Below are positions 10,695 through 22,579 of a stretch of 64,000 bases of DNA, in pieces; within the stretch, counting starts at the first letter, position 1; the number at the start of each line of letters is the position of its first letter. A program made the position numbers and the translations under genes. The notes under the pieces were generated by a model that made no database searches, had not been told where the DNA came from, and saw only the letters and a program-made list of their open reading frames with translations. Origin of the DNA: Ectocarpus siliculosus (taxonomy: Eukaryota; Sar; Phaeophyceae; Ectocarpales; Ectocarpaceae); NCBI GenBank assembly GCA_000310025.1, contig FN648707.1, forward strand, positions 126,541 through 190,540, in the 5' to 3' direction.

Positions 10695-13158
10695 ATGACA
10701 AAACCGAAGGGCAGGAACAAGCCCACCGGCGGTGTCGGTGGACGCGAGACGAAGGCGAGAAAGAGAGCCAAGACGGCAGCGGCGAGAGATGCTTTGGCCC
10801 TGGACAGACGCAGCGCTAAGCTTGAGCAGGAGCGTGCAGCACTCGCGTCGGAGATGGCGCAGAGAGAGCAAGCGCTCAGAGCGAAGGAGCAAGCGCTTAG
10901 AGCGAAGGAGGCGGCCTTCGCCAAGAAGGAGGAGGCAGCGGCGCGCGCCGCTGCGCAGCGGGAAAAGCGTGAGCAGGAAGAGGTTGAGCGCGTCGAAGCG
11001 GCAGCTGCTGCTGCGGCGGAGAAGGTGGCTCAGGACCTGAACTACATGGACACATCTGTGCACGAGGTGAAGCCGAAGAAGGGCGAGGTCTGGACCCACT
11101 TGCAGTCAAGGATGGTCCTCATGCTACTCTTCGACCTCCGCAAGGAAGGTCGCTCTGAGAACGAGGCAGTGTTGCAGGTCAGTACACAGCAGTGAAGGTT
11201 GGATGGTGCGGCACAGCAGCAGGCCGATACCTTTTTTAAATTTTCATCTTCATCAAAGAGGGGTAACGGTGTCTGTGTTTGAATGTACACTCCGGAATAT
11301 GTGCGGTACACCCTGTTTTTGCTGCTGTTTACAACAGCAGTATGCTCATGTGTGGTTTGTGTGTTTTCGTCTTATGTATGTTGGGTGCGAGCGTGTGCCG
11401 TTCGGTACATGTTTGACTCACCAGTGTATGTCACACACATATTCAGCAGGAATACATTGTACTGCTGTACAGCAGTACTTCACAGCAGTGCTTTACAGCA
11501 GACGAGCAGGCTTGAATGTGCGATGTCTCACTGCTGTACAATGTCCAAGTGAACTGACCTCATTCATGAACGATGTTGCAATATTTTCTCTTCTCTGGAC
11601 ATCTCTATGCTGGCAGGTGGCGCGCACTTTCAAGATCGGCCACGACAAGGTCAGGCGCATCAACAACCACTGGTGGGATCACCGCCAGTTGTACGAGACC
11701 ACCGCCGCGGGGAGAGGCAAGATGGCAAAGGAGGATGATGGGCGACGCCGCCTCACCGAAGTACAAGCAGATCAACTTCGCGAGTTCATCAACGACGAGC
11801 ACAAGGCCGGTCGTCAAGTCTTTCGCCGCACGGTGGCAGAATGGGTGCACAGGACTTGCAACATGGAGCAGCCGTCCAACCGTTCGGTAGGAGGGCTGCT
11901 GAGTAGGCTCGGCTACAAGCGTCGTAGAGGCAGGATCAAAACGCCGCCGTTGAACGCCGAAAGACTTGCTCGCATTCGTCGGTTTCTTGTTGAGATGGAC
12001 ATGGCAAAGAGGGCAGAGGATGCTGGGTTAGCAGTGATCGTGTACATGGATGAGAGTTTTGTCCACCAGGCTCATGGTTCCCCGTATTCTTACTTTCCCT
12101 CGGACGAGAATGGAGTTGTGCAGGATGGGATTGGTCGCACAACGGGGAAGGGCTTGCGCATGATCATGGTGCATGCAATCACGAAATGGGGGCCGTTGGC
12201 TAAGTTTTGTGATGGGTTTCCGATCGAAGAGGGCTGGTTCAAGGAAACGGGTAGCGGCAAGAAGAAAATGGAAGATGAGGAGACAGCAGAGTTTCTGTGG
12301 CAGGCTAAGTTGGCAAAGGGCGATTACCACGCAGCAATGACAGACTCGATGTTCATGGAGTGGCTTGAACACCGCCTTAGTCCAGCGTACAACGCGATCC
12401 CTGAGTTCGAAGGCAAGAAGATGATTCTTGTTCTTGACAACGCCTCATACCACCATGGATTTGACGCGGAAGTCAAAGTGCCGGAAACCAACACCAAGAA
12501 GCACAACGTCGATCTGTTGCGTAAGTTTGGGGCCAAGTCGATCAGGGTTAAACGTAAGGAGGGCGAACAGGGCTTTGTTGAGCACAACTTCGAGGTACCG
12601 TCAGAGCCTGGTTCCTCATTCCCTGCAGGGAACAGAGAGGGCGGTGTAAGCAGAGCGGAGGTAGCAACGGCCACTCGGGAGTACATCCGCCTCAATTACC
12701 CTGAAAGGCTCGAGGAACGGGTGGTGACATTCATGAAGAAAAAGGGGTGGGCGTTGATTTGGACGCCGCCCTACATGCCGTCCTTTCAACCTATCGAGCT
12801 TTTTTGGCAGCATGGCAAGCAGTACGTCAGCCTTAACTTTGAGTTGAAGCGAAAGATGCGGGAGGTGTGGGTGCAGATTCGTCAAGGTTGGTACGGGGAC
12901 AAGGAGTGGTCAGGCCAGGAGGGGGGGTGGAAGGCAGCCAATTGTTCGAAGCTGGTTGAACACGCCATTGGAGAGATGAATAAGTGGGTCAGGGATCGTG
13001 ATGCAGGGCTTTCGGGTAAGATAGGCAACCTGCAGAAACCGGACGGGTACGACAAAGATGATGTGTCGCCCGTGGGTGATGTCGAGGAAGGGGTAGGGGA
13101 GCAGATCCAGCAGGAAAGCGCAGAATGGGGTGATGGCAGCGACGAGGTTGAACCATGA
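10695..13158 (+). CDS. DDE transposase, Tc1/mariner-IS630 superfamily, one intron
   Basis: Exon 1 is 10695-11177 (phase 0, donor CAG|gtcagt) and exon 2 is 11617-13158 (acceptor ctggcag). The spliced protein is 674 residues. Residues about 20-115 are an Ala/Glu/Arg-rich probable coiled coil (repeats of EQALRAKEQALRAKE). About 130-260 form the helix-turn-helix DNA-binding region, spanning the intron junction (RTFKIGHDKVRRINNHW). The DDE_3-type catalytic core follows: Asp306 in VYMDES, Asp435 in LVLDNASYHH and Glu555 in MPSFQPIELFW. The 119 residues between Asp435 and Glu555 far exceed the 34-41 usual in mariner-like enzymes. The C-terminal 60 residues are acidic. It sits alone inside the TIR-bounded element and catalyses its cut-and-paste movement. 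The intron is dense in TACAGCAG-type motifs. No stop or frameshift interrupts the model. Confidence 0.9.
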
Positions 13159-13675
13159 TAAGATTTTTTCCAGTCTTGTGATCGATTGCTACACGCCCAT
13201 GCACTGGGTGTGCCATGTTCCAGCAGCACACATATGTGATTGCTGTGAGCGGGGGTTGCGTCCCTGCTTCCAGCTGCTGCAGTTATGAAAAAAAAATCCA
13301 AATTATTCAAATGTCAACAAGTTTTACCCCGGATGCAGCTTGCCACACGTCATCTGCATTCATGTTTATCTTCTTGCGTATTGACCGCCTTCCGTCATGG
13401 AAGCGTGTTACGCTACTGTATGCCGACAGGCGCTTGAAAAAATGAGGTACAGGCCGACAAGTGGGGATACATGTTGGCCGGATTTTTCTGCGCACTTTTT
13501 CCGATTTCGAATCTCTGTTCGGATACATGACAAGCCATATCTCAAGCAACTTTCAATATTTTTTTTTTGTTATTTTTTCATTGTGACCGCCTTTGCCCTG
13601 TCGTCAATTTGTGCTATCGTATGCTGTGCTGCGCATCGTATTGCGAAAGTTACAAGCCGAAACGCATATCTGTTG

Positions 13676-13706
13676 ATTTGCTCCCATTACTTCTGTGCCA
13701 CCGTAA
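13676..13706 (-). repeat. Right terminal inverted repeat of Tc1/mariner element
   Basis: Ends ...TTCTGTGCCACCGTAA and is followed by the duplicated TA at 13707-13708. It is the reverse complement of the left end at 10249-10279 with a few central mismatches. Confidence 0.88.
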
Positions 13707-13767
13707 TAGTATGTTTTTTTTGTTCCGATGTGCGCACCAACATACCAGTAACTCTTCGTCTCTCATA

Positions 13768-14034
13768 CATGCATTTTTTTTTTTTTGTAACTTCAAATCA
13801 GCGCTCACGGCACTACAGCAGTAGTGCCGTTTACTCAACCCGTGGTCACACACAGAAGGGCCCCTCTCTACCCTCCCCTCCTGCGGTACGTTGCCTTCGG
13901 TTTTTAGTGCGAGAAGAGTTCAGCACTCACTTCCCTCTGTGTACACACGACCTATGCAGCGCTGTCCACCAGGTCAGGAGCGGAAGCGAGAGAAAAACTC
14001 ACTTTGCAAGAAAAGTTCGCTTACGCCGGGATTG
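13768..14034 (-). mobile_element. SINE lacking its tRNA head
   Basis: Minus-strand copy with T-rich end at 13771-13786 and the shared body through GCTTACGCCGGGATT, where similarity stops and unrelated sequence (TGTATGTACAATTAATATG) follows. The tRNA-like region is absent, so this is a truncated copy. Confidence 0.82.
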
Positions 14035-14300
14035 TATGTACAATTAATATGTATGTATCTCCGACCGCTCAGCTACAGTATCTCCCATCCAAACTCTCAG
14101 ATTCCCCCGGAACAACTTGCATATGCATACCCCTCACCGACCGCACCACACTCAGCAAGCTGTGTACCGTCCTATCCACCGCACTGGCCAGGTGCCCCTG
14201 CCACCATATTTCGGGTCTCCCTAGCAACTGCTGCAGATAGCACCATTGGCGAGGCACTGGACGGACAGCGGGTGGCTGCCTGTACGGGGAATCTACGTGC

Positions 14301-17300
14301 ATGGCGTCTCCATCACCTTCTTCTCTGGCGGAGCTGGCCTCCAGCCAGAGCCCCGCGGAGCAAGCTGCTCTTGCGGACATGTTCACCCTCAGGTGCGATA
14401 CCGGCTTCGTGGTTGCGGGACTTCAGCCGGGAGAAGCGGCCTGGACCCCCAACACTGTGCTGTGCACGCTGATCACCATGTCCGTGACATCGGCGTGGAT
14501 CGTCAGGCGCAAGTCGATCAAGAAGCTCCTTATTTTCTTCAGCCACTGGCTCAGGTGCGTCGAGTTTTGACAACTTTGACGCGTGCTTGCATGGCGTGCT
14601 CCCAAAAGAGCTCCTAATAATTAAGGAAAAATAAGTACCGTCCTAGTTGGTTGTTGGGACGAACGATGGATGTACGTTACAGCAGGAGTTCCTTGTGAAG
14701 CCGGACTCCCAGTGCTGCTGCGACTGCCACTACTGCTGTAGGTCTTCGTACCCAGTGCTGTGCGTGTGCGGATGCATGGGTAATCCACCTTTATAATTGT
14801 ATTCAAACCCGTCGCCGTAACTTGTAACAACCTGACAGTTTGGTCTCGGAGATTTCCAGCTGTGCGGTGTACATGTGGTTTTTGATAAAACTCGGGAGAC
14901 TATGTGTTGTGCGTACCAGCTGATGATGCATACCATCCACCTTTTAAGAAGAATATTTGATGTTGATGTTCTGGATGGCTTGTAGACCTGTCAAATGGAC
15001 TATGTTTGCGGCGATACTGCTTACTGATGTTAAATAGTCGTATGCAGCGTCTTGTATTTACACCTCGAGCGGCCCCAGGTAGACCTTAGCAGAAATCTCC
15101 GACACGTGACGATCCACGAGGCATTTTGAGACAACTTATTCACCGTAGCACCTCTTCAATCACGGGGCCTGTTCGGATTGAAAATATTCATTCACAGATG
15201 GCAGGGATGAAGACTGCTGTATGCATTGGTTGGTGTCGATGCAAATGCTGCAGGTCCAGAAGATGCATAAAGGAAAAAGCTTGCAGGGACACTCGGAGGG
15301 CCGCAAGCTACCCTCCACTACACCGCATACATATTTTAGATTTCGATTTCTACTACTACGACATACTGCAGTTTACTATGCGTTTCCCTTGGAATTTTGG
15401 CCCCACTTAGCAAGTCACATATGGGGGGGCACCTCGTGTGCTACAGTGCCAGCCCGCTCGTAAGAAACACCTATTTCAGCCGAGGCTCAAATCTATTGCC
15501 GCAACCATACATGTGAGTGAGCTGAATTTCCGATGTCTGTCATATAATTTCTTATTTTTTTCCGATGAGAATTGCACAATTTCTTATTTTCGCCATATTT
15601 TGTTTATTGTTATTTTTTCACCATGCAAATATTGCACAATTTCTTATAAACGGCGTTTCCGTCGACGCCGTCTCAAGGAGACCCACCCTACTTGCCGCGA
15701 TAAATATTCTAAGCCCCCCCGCCCGTCGTATGCGCACGGAGGAGGCCGTTTCTTGTTTCCTGCGGCTAATTTTAAGTCCTCTTTTTCTTGTGTCTATTGT
15801 AGGAAATCGAATTTGCTACAATCTTTATTGTTGCATTTCTTTTCAATCTCCGCCAAATGAGCCAATTTCTTAAACGCTTTTTTTTACATTTTCAAAACTC
15901 TGAGCCTCGATTTCTTACGATTGTCTTTCTTACGAGCGGGCCGGCACTGCACTACATACTGCTGTGGTGACGAAGTCTCACGTATATACATGCGCATGTT
16001 GATTGGGCGGGTCAGCTACCATTATTTTGTATGCCCGAACCCATGTTTTTTTTATTATTATTTATGGCTTCGGGTCCCAGAGTAGCTCGTGATGTGTGAA
16101 AGCAATGATTTGCATAAGGCATTAAGAAAAACTAACGGTGACCGACACTCACGAACTACAAGTAAGAAATAGGGTGCACGTGAAAACGTCATCCGGCACA
16201 CCGACAGGTACTGTACCTCCCCACCCCGGAGGACCATCAAATTGACGGCTTTGAAGAGCGTAATCTTTACCGCCGCTAGAGTACGCCGGAGAAGTATGGG
16301 AAGGAAATAAGGAAGGAGTCAAAGAGCTCGAGGCGGCCGAGATGAACGCAGCGAAAATCATCCTAGGATGATCCAAGCGCACAAGTAATGCAGCCGCCAG
16401 GAGGGCAGAACTGGGGATCCGATCCCTACGGTCGGGAAGAGACGAAAGGAAGCTGGCACGGCAGTATGCGCGGTATGGGAGAGGAGAGGTTGCCAAGGAT
16501 AGCTTGAGAGGCGGAGTGGGCAAACAGGAAGAGGGGTAGACACCCACGGAGTGGGTCAAGGTTGTAGGTGACGCGTATGGAACGGGTTCGAAATTGACGA
16601 AGGTGAACCGCTGGAAACGGAGGGTCTACAATGGTTCAAGGAGACGATATCTGTTGCTTGTGCCGAGAGAGAAAAACAGAATCCGTCAATTTCAGGACCG
16701 GGAACGTTGGCCTTCGAAATGTAGACGAAGATGTAGGATGGTAGACGATGAAGACGACAAGTTCAAATAAATGTGATTGCGGCTCAGAGTGCAAAGACCG
16801 GGTTCATGTAGTCGCGGAATGTCGGTCGTACAAGAAGGAGAGGGAAGTGTACATGACTGAGCTTGAAAATGTAGAGGGAAGGTACAGGGAGGAGATGTTT
16901 GAGGCATGGAAGCCAAGATGAGAAGATAGCTGTACTGGGGCATAGGAAGTGGGTTGAAAAGGCGGAAAGTGACACCGATAGGACAGATAGACTAGGGAAG
17001 ACATTTTTGAGGCACCTTTGGCAAAGTAGGAAGGAACGATTGGCCATCGGTGATCGGTCCTTTGAGAACAATGCTCCGTCTTTTCGAGGACGCGTGGGTC
17101 AATGGTCTAACCGCGAAGGCTTGCAAAACATTACAGTACGCCCACTTACCCCCCCTCACCCCGGAGGACCGTTTTTTTTCTTATGTGTTTGCTTCTCTGG
17201 GGGCTTAGAGCGCCCTTCACGCCAGCCGCATACATATGCGTATGTTTGGGGGAAACATGATTTGCTATGAAACTAGTGGTGACTTTCACGCATGTATTGA

Positions 17301-20300
17301 GCAGCTTAGGTGCTTTGTTGATTTGCTACGTAAGTAGAATAACCGTTTTATTTTCAGTATCATGGATTGGGAGTTCGCAAGAGACAATGCAGGGTGGTAC
17401 ATAGGTACCCTACCAAAATAGGTTCCCACCGCGGGGCCGCTATGATTTACGTACGATATAGACTACCGTTACCCCCCGGAAAATCTTCAGAATATGGAAA
17501 TGGGTGCACACTTATGTGTGTGTTTGTATGTGTGTTGTGTTTTTGTCCTATTTATTTTAGCGACAGTCCCCTCATTTTTCGTGGTGAGACGAGTATTCAC
17601 ACGTAGCAGTGTATGTAGAGTAATGCACTTTTCAGTGTATTTTTTCGTACAACTACAACCATCAAGGTCACACAGGAGGGGGAAACACCGGGCCTTTTTT
17701 CGTCCCTTCATTCATTTTTTATTTTCGTGCCTCACCTCCCTCCTGCGGTGCGTGCTGAATATTGTTATTTATCGCGAGAAGGGTCCAGCCGTCCCTTTTC
17801 GCTCAACATTGCCAACGTCGAAAATTGTTCCTCACGAGCTTTTCAGCTTTTTCGCTTTCACACGCAAACTTGTAATTTTTTCACCCCATGCGGATTCGAA
17901 CTCATGACTTTGCGAATAGCGATTTCGAGGTTACCAGGGGCAGACCAACCAGAAAAAAAGGCAACGTCCGAAAACTCAACACCGAAACACACTACTGTCG
18001 ATTCACGTTTGCAGGCCGTGTGCAATCAAAGCTGGACAATACGCTCTGTTTCTGGGACGCGAGCAGAGGGTATGTGCATGACAGCAGGCCATTGGCTGCA
18101 GTTTGTGGATGTCGTCAGCTCAAAGCCTTTCTCTGCCATGTGCCTTTGACTGGTCACACATGCAGCAGGCACAAAGACGGCTCTTTTCGGCCGGAAGGCA
18201 AGAACATCAGCAGAGCAATGTGGCAGTGTTGGGCATTTCGGCTCGTGTGCGGCCAACTAGACGCAGAATGGGCTGGATTTGAAAGGCCTGCAGAGGGTTT
18301 GTGCATGACCTCACGATACTGGCCTCTGTTTGGGCAGCAGACGGTGTACTTCCTCGTTCTGGCACGATCGGGGTGTGACGCCCTCCCTTTCCCTAGCTGG
18401 AAAAGATCAGCCGATCCACTGAGAAAATGGGCCTATTTTCTTAATCGCCAGCTGGAATCCTTGGAAACATGCGGTCTGTGAGAATTTGGGCTCTGGGAAA
18501 TTGGCATTTTCCTCCGCGTAAGAAGCCCAAATAATTTTTTGGGCTAAGAAAATACCTCCCCCCCCCTCGAAAAAACAAACAGAAGAAACGTTGAGTAAAA
18601 AACAACCTCAGTCTCCTTTCAACAACTATCTCTGATCCTAGTCCCAATCGTACTTGATGTAGTGAAAAACCACATGTTGAATGAGAGCCTTGGCCAAAGT
18701 TAAAATTGATCTTGGCGTATGCGATGTATGTGCTCGCCTGCTGTACGCCGACAAGCCCTTGGAGGCAAGTCTGAAGACACTTGTACAGATATCCGTTGGC
18801 GAATGTGCCGGCTGGGATCGAGAATCTTGAATATGTGCATGCACACCATCTTCTTTTTTCTTGTGATGACATGCGCGTATGCGTACGACGATGTTTTGAC
18901 GCTTCCCCCATCCCCCCCTCCCCCCCCCCCCTCCCCGTGCTTGGCAACGATGGAAACCCCACGATGTGCTACTGATGGCTGTCCCTCTTGTCTACAATTC
19001 CAGTGGTATGATCTACCAGCTTCTGATTATGATACAGCATACCATGATATCGGTCTGCTGGGCGGGAGGANNNNNNNNNNNNNNNNNNNNNNNNNNNNNN
19101 NNNNNNNNNNNNNNNNNNNNNNNNNNNNNNNNNNNNNNNNNNNNNNNNNNNNNNNNNNNNNNNNNNNNNNNNNNNNNNNNNNNNNNNNNNNNNNNNNNNN
19201 NNNNNNNNNNNNNNNNNNNNNNNNNNNNNNNNNNNNNNNNNNNNNNNNNNNNNNNNNNNNNNNNNNNNNNNNNNNNNNNNNNNNNNNNNNNNNNNNNNNN
19301 NNNNNNNNNNNNNNNNNNNNNNNNNNNNNNNNNNNTTTTAGGTTGACGCAGATGTCTGCTAACCCCCGTAAACTCTTCCGGTCGAAGGATGAGATGAGTG
19401 CAAGATTTGCTATGTATGCAACATTTTCCTGTCATAGACAGGTCGGATAAACGCATGCCCTCTTTAGTATATTGCATCTGTCGTGCTTCCCCCCCCGTGT
19501 ATGGCTGAAAATTTCGCGCAGACACCACCACAACCAAGCACCCAAGGCTGTGCACACCTAGCAGCCGTTGCGGACCTCTGCTCTCATGAGATTTCCAACG
19601 AACTTCTTGGCATGAACATGACCTGTTTTCTCTCATCCCATCCCCACCCTCTCGTTTTGTCTGTGACCTTATGCCCCTCTTGTGGACCCGCCGCATGAAT
19701 GCAGTCTCATCGGACGCTGTCTCGTGTCCGCAGCCTCAGCTCGCCCCCGGTGATATGGCTGTCCCTCGTTCTCGCCGTCGGAGGTGCTGCGGCCGCCGCT
19801 CCTTCCTGGAACACCATCATTCTCACTGGAACTTACTTCTCTGTGTACAGCGAGGACGAGGTACGGCCCCACTCCATTGACACTACCTATTTTTTCGCCA
19901 ACAAGATGGCCGTTTCATATTTCGCCTGCAATACAGCAATTCCAATCCCCGATCCAGGCTTTGTCTGGAGGCGTGGCGCGTTGTCCTATTCTTTATGAGT
20001 GTGTGCGAAACATGGAGTTGAGTCTCGCGTTTGTCTCTTGTGTGATATTGTCTCTTGTCTAAACCTGTATCGTTTCAATACTCGTGTGCGTCGGTGGGTG
20101 GTCGGTCGATGCAGCGAGACCTTATCTGGAGCGTTACCTCCCGCTTCCTGTTCGAGTTCATCGTCGGCATCTGCATGATCGCCATCGTGACCTGGCTGTT
20201 GCTGTTCCGGATGAAGGAGATCAAGGAGTGCTGGAAGGTGCACACCCGCATCCGCTACTACTTCGGCCTGACTCTCATCGCCACCGCAGTCAATCTTGTT

Positions 20301-22579
20301 CTCGGAATTTTCGGCACCGTGTACATCGTCGGAGGACGCCAGAGGTGAGACAGATTGATCCTTCATGGACACAATGGCCTTAGTTGTTCGTGCGGGACTT
20401 GCTTGAGAAGACGACGCAGACTTGACGGCCTTCCGCCTAACTGTAGCGACGACTTCACGCTGTGTGTGCCTGCCGTACAATGTGGCCAGAAGAGAAAAAC
20501 GAAGCATTGGGCGTCTCTTTACCTCCAAGCTGGAAGGAACCACATCACATGAAAGATTGAAGGTTTTCCCAGGGAGATAACGTTTTTTTCTTCTTTTTTT
20601 TTTGTTCTTCACTTCAAATCAGCGCTCACAGCACTAGTGCCGTTTATTCCAACCCGTGGTCACACAGAAGAGCCTATCTCTACCCTCCCCTCCTGCGGTA
20701 CTTCGCCTTCAATTTTTAATGCGAGAAGAGTTCAGCACTCTCTTCCCTCTGTGTACACACGAACTAGCGCTATCCACTTGGCCAGGAGCGGAAGCGAGAG
20801 AAAAACTCACTTTGCAAGAAAAGCTCGCCTACGCCGGGATTCGAACCCCTGACCTGACCTCTAGAAGGTTACGAGGCTACCAACTAGACCACCGGGGCGA
20901 CCGGCTTGGGTGGGTGTGACTCAATCACAAGACGATTGCATCATGAAGGTTGCCACGTGACAAATCCGAACACCATGGCTTAAGTGCGTCTATCAGTCGC
21001 TGTGTGCATCGGGGATGTGATGATGGGTGTTGGAGGAAGGCAAACAACACGGTGTGGTCATGCGTGGACACAGCAAGCTCTTTACGAAAAAACACCGGCA
21101 GAATGAAAGCACGGGATGTAGGTATGGGTGCCTCGTCCAAGCAGTGTCGCGAAGCTTAACAGCCACTGCACAGGAGATGCAGGTGCGAGCGTGCGGGTGC
21201 AGCGCTCTTCACGATGTTGCGGAATATCTCAGCTCCCGCTTGGGGCTCCAGCCCGCGACAGCGGATTCAATCGTGACGGAGAGGGCGGTTCCCGTCGGCG
21301 CCGCGAAGAAAGAGATTCGATCGGGGTCCCCTACTGCGGGGGCCCGGAAATCGTCTTGAGTTGAAAGTTGCGCGAAACGCCCCGCTCTCTGTGAGGCGCC
21401 CAGTCCTGGAGATTCAGATTGATCAATACATACTTACTTCTGTATGGCTCCCCTTCCGGGAGTTTAGTGACTTGCCTCCCGGGGGCGACGCAAGAGGACA
21501 TGGGCAATGTCACCACGGTCACATCATTGCATCTCGACGTTCGGTAGTGCCGGTTTTCCGTACAACCTGTAAAATCGCGTGACGTGCGGGGCATTTATTT
21601 TTTTGTCACGTGACCTTTCGCGTAGGCTACTTGTAGCGGCGTCTTCGGCGCAGATGCTAAATACTGCTTTTAGCACTCTGCGTTTGATCGCTCGCTCCTA
21701 TGTAAGCGCGTTGCTCATCGTCTTGTGGTAACGTTTAGGCGTTAAGCGTTGCGAAGAAGTCACAGCTCTTCCTGGTTGTGGCGAAAAGTTTTTTGGCAGT
21801 TTTTGACAAGGGCTTTTTTGGGTTAGGAATGACTCCCCGCGACATAGAGTTGGTCGGAGTCTCTTTAGGTGTCGATTGCACGTGCCACGGATGCCTGGCG
21901 ATCCTCGGGCATGCGCGGTATTGGTCATGTACCGACGAGCCCCGTGCGTACCCTTGAGAGGGAACCACTAGAAACGCTTCGCTGCTGCGAGAGGCAGTTG
22001 TTCCGAAGCACGAAAAACATCGAAACTGTATGCACACATGCACTTAAATAGCACCAGAGCGAATCCCACAAGTCATGTCAGTAGACATGTTGCAAGGCTT
22101 GTATTCGATGCACGTTAAAACCCATGGAGCGACTGCTACATTGTTTTCTACATTGTTGAACGGTAACATGCCTCACCTCCCCCCACGCCGTCCATTGGCT
22201 TTTTACATCGACGCCTCCCCCCGGCTTCCGTGGGCTTCGCGTTCCGTTGTGCTGCCCTTTGTCTTCTAGGGTTATCCTCATTGTGATATCGTGGTCTTTT
22301 CGTCATATTCATATCGCGCTGGATACCATCGTCCTGTACGGTGTCCTGGGGGCACCGGCGAGACAAATGGATGAGCGCGGCGGATCGATTTCCTCTGATC
22401 CCGCCGTCGCTGACTCGGGTTCCCGAAACTGCAGCAACCCGGGGTCAAGCACAGGCGGCCTTCGGAGTCTCAGGAGGTTGAGCAAGCGAAGCTCGAAGCC
22501 TCGTGTACCTCCTGCTCGACAGGCTCAAGGCCGCCCGGACGACATTCTCACCACCATCCGTCCGTCGCAGTCCGATTGA
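14301..22579 (+). CDS. Seven-TM-like membrane protein, copy 2 (assembly gap in exon B)
   Basis: The best model of the family. Exons: A 14301-14554 (MASPSPSSLAELASSQSPAE..., TM1 in PNTVLCTLITMSVTSAW, then basic RRKSIKK), B from 19004 into the gap at 19071, C 19705-19860 (TM4), D 20115-20344 (TM5 and TM6), E 22270-22579 (TM7 in VILIVISWSF and DTIVLYGVLGAP, then a tail rich in Ser, Gly, Arg and Pro). With exon B at the length seen in copy 1 the protein is about 374 residues. The start is chosen because the ATG and about 70 upstream bases are conserved with copy 4. The introns hold a 506-bp MITE, a LINE remnant and two SINEs. No lesion is visible, but exon B cannot be checked through the gap. Family unrecognised; the receptor-like topology is inference. 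Confidence 0.75.
15444..15949. mobile_element. 506-bp MITE-like element, CAGTGCC ends
   Basis: The ends are inverted copies of CAGTGCCRGCCCGCTCG followed by TAAGAAA, with GAGGCTCA shared farther in. CAGTG-type ends suggest a hAT-like non-autonomous element, but no clean 8-bp target duplication is visible (GTGTGCTA on the left, CACTACAT on the right). The interior is AT-rich and repeats TTGCACAATTTCTTAT and related ATTTCTTA motifs. It lies in intron A-B of copy 2. Confidence 0.7.
16290..17080 (+). pseudogene. LINE (non-LTR retrotransposon) ORF2 C-terminal remnant
   Basis: At 16772-16831 the plus strand encodes CDCGSECKDRVHVVAEC, a C-x-C-x3-C-x4-H-x4-C arrangement like the zinc-binding motif near the C-terminus of many non-LTR retrotransposon reverse transcriptases. 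A charged helical stretch (YKKEREVYMTELENVEGRYR) follows. A stop near 16920 and a frame change then lead into KTFLRHLWQSRKERLAIG, a plausible end of the protein. Upstream, 16290-16770 shows broken frames of similar composition. No reverse transcriptase core remains in the window. Confidence 0.5.
17640..17950 (-). mobile_element. Diverged tRNA-derived SINE
   Basis: Minus strand: a tRNA-like head with B-box-like GAGTTCGAATCC at about 17889-17900, then a body recognisably related to the main SINE (CGCGAGAAGGGTCCAGCCGTCCC against TGCGAGAAGAGTTCAGCACTCTC, read on the plus strand) and CCTCCCTCCTGCGGT. It is more diverged than the copies at 7, 10, 14 and 20.7 kb, so it is an older or separate subfamily. 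It lies in intron A-B of copy 2. Confidence 0.7.
19071..19335. other. Assembly gap (265 N)
   Basis: A run of 265 undetermined bases. It removes about two thirds of exon B of copy 2 and the start of the next intron. Open frames crossing it are meaningless. Confidence 0.99.
20584..20904 (-). mobile_element. tRNA-derived SINE, full length
   Basis: Minus-strand copy with T-rich end at 20584-20605, the complete body, and an intact tRNA-like head at about 20835-20904 (A-box-like GGTGGTCTAGTTGGTAGCC, B box GGGGTTCGAATCC). It lies in intron D-E of copy 2. It has the best-preserved head in the window and serves as the family reference. Confidence 0.9.

Larger units (their letters stand above)
10249..13706 (+). 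mobile_element. Tc1/mariner-superfamily DNA transposon, complete
   Basis: A 3458-bp element bounded by imperfect 31-bp inverted repeats: TTACGGTGGCACAGAA is identical at both ends, and GAGCAAAT is shared farther in after six mismatched positions. TA dinucleotides flank both sides (10247-10248 and 13707-13708), the duplication expected for Tc1/mariner/IS630. Inside is a two-exon transposase gene on the plus strand. Matching ends, TA duplication and an open transposase together suggest the copy could still move, or did so recently. Confidence 0.9.

Noticed and set aside
20835-20904. Functional tRNA gene
   Set aside because: The tRNA-like head is followed by the SINE body and A-tail and recurs in several copies; it is a SINE head.
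21027-21594. Possible gene between SINE and exon E in copy 2
   Set aside because: The frames on both strands are short and uninterpretable, and the segment is inside intron D-E.
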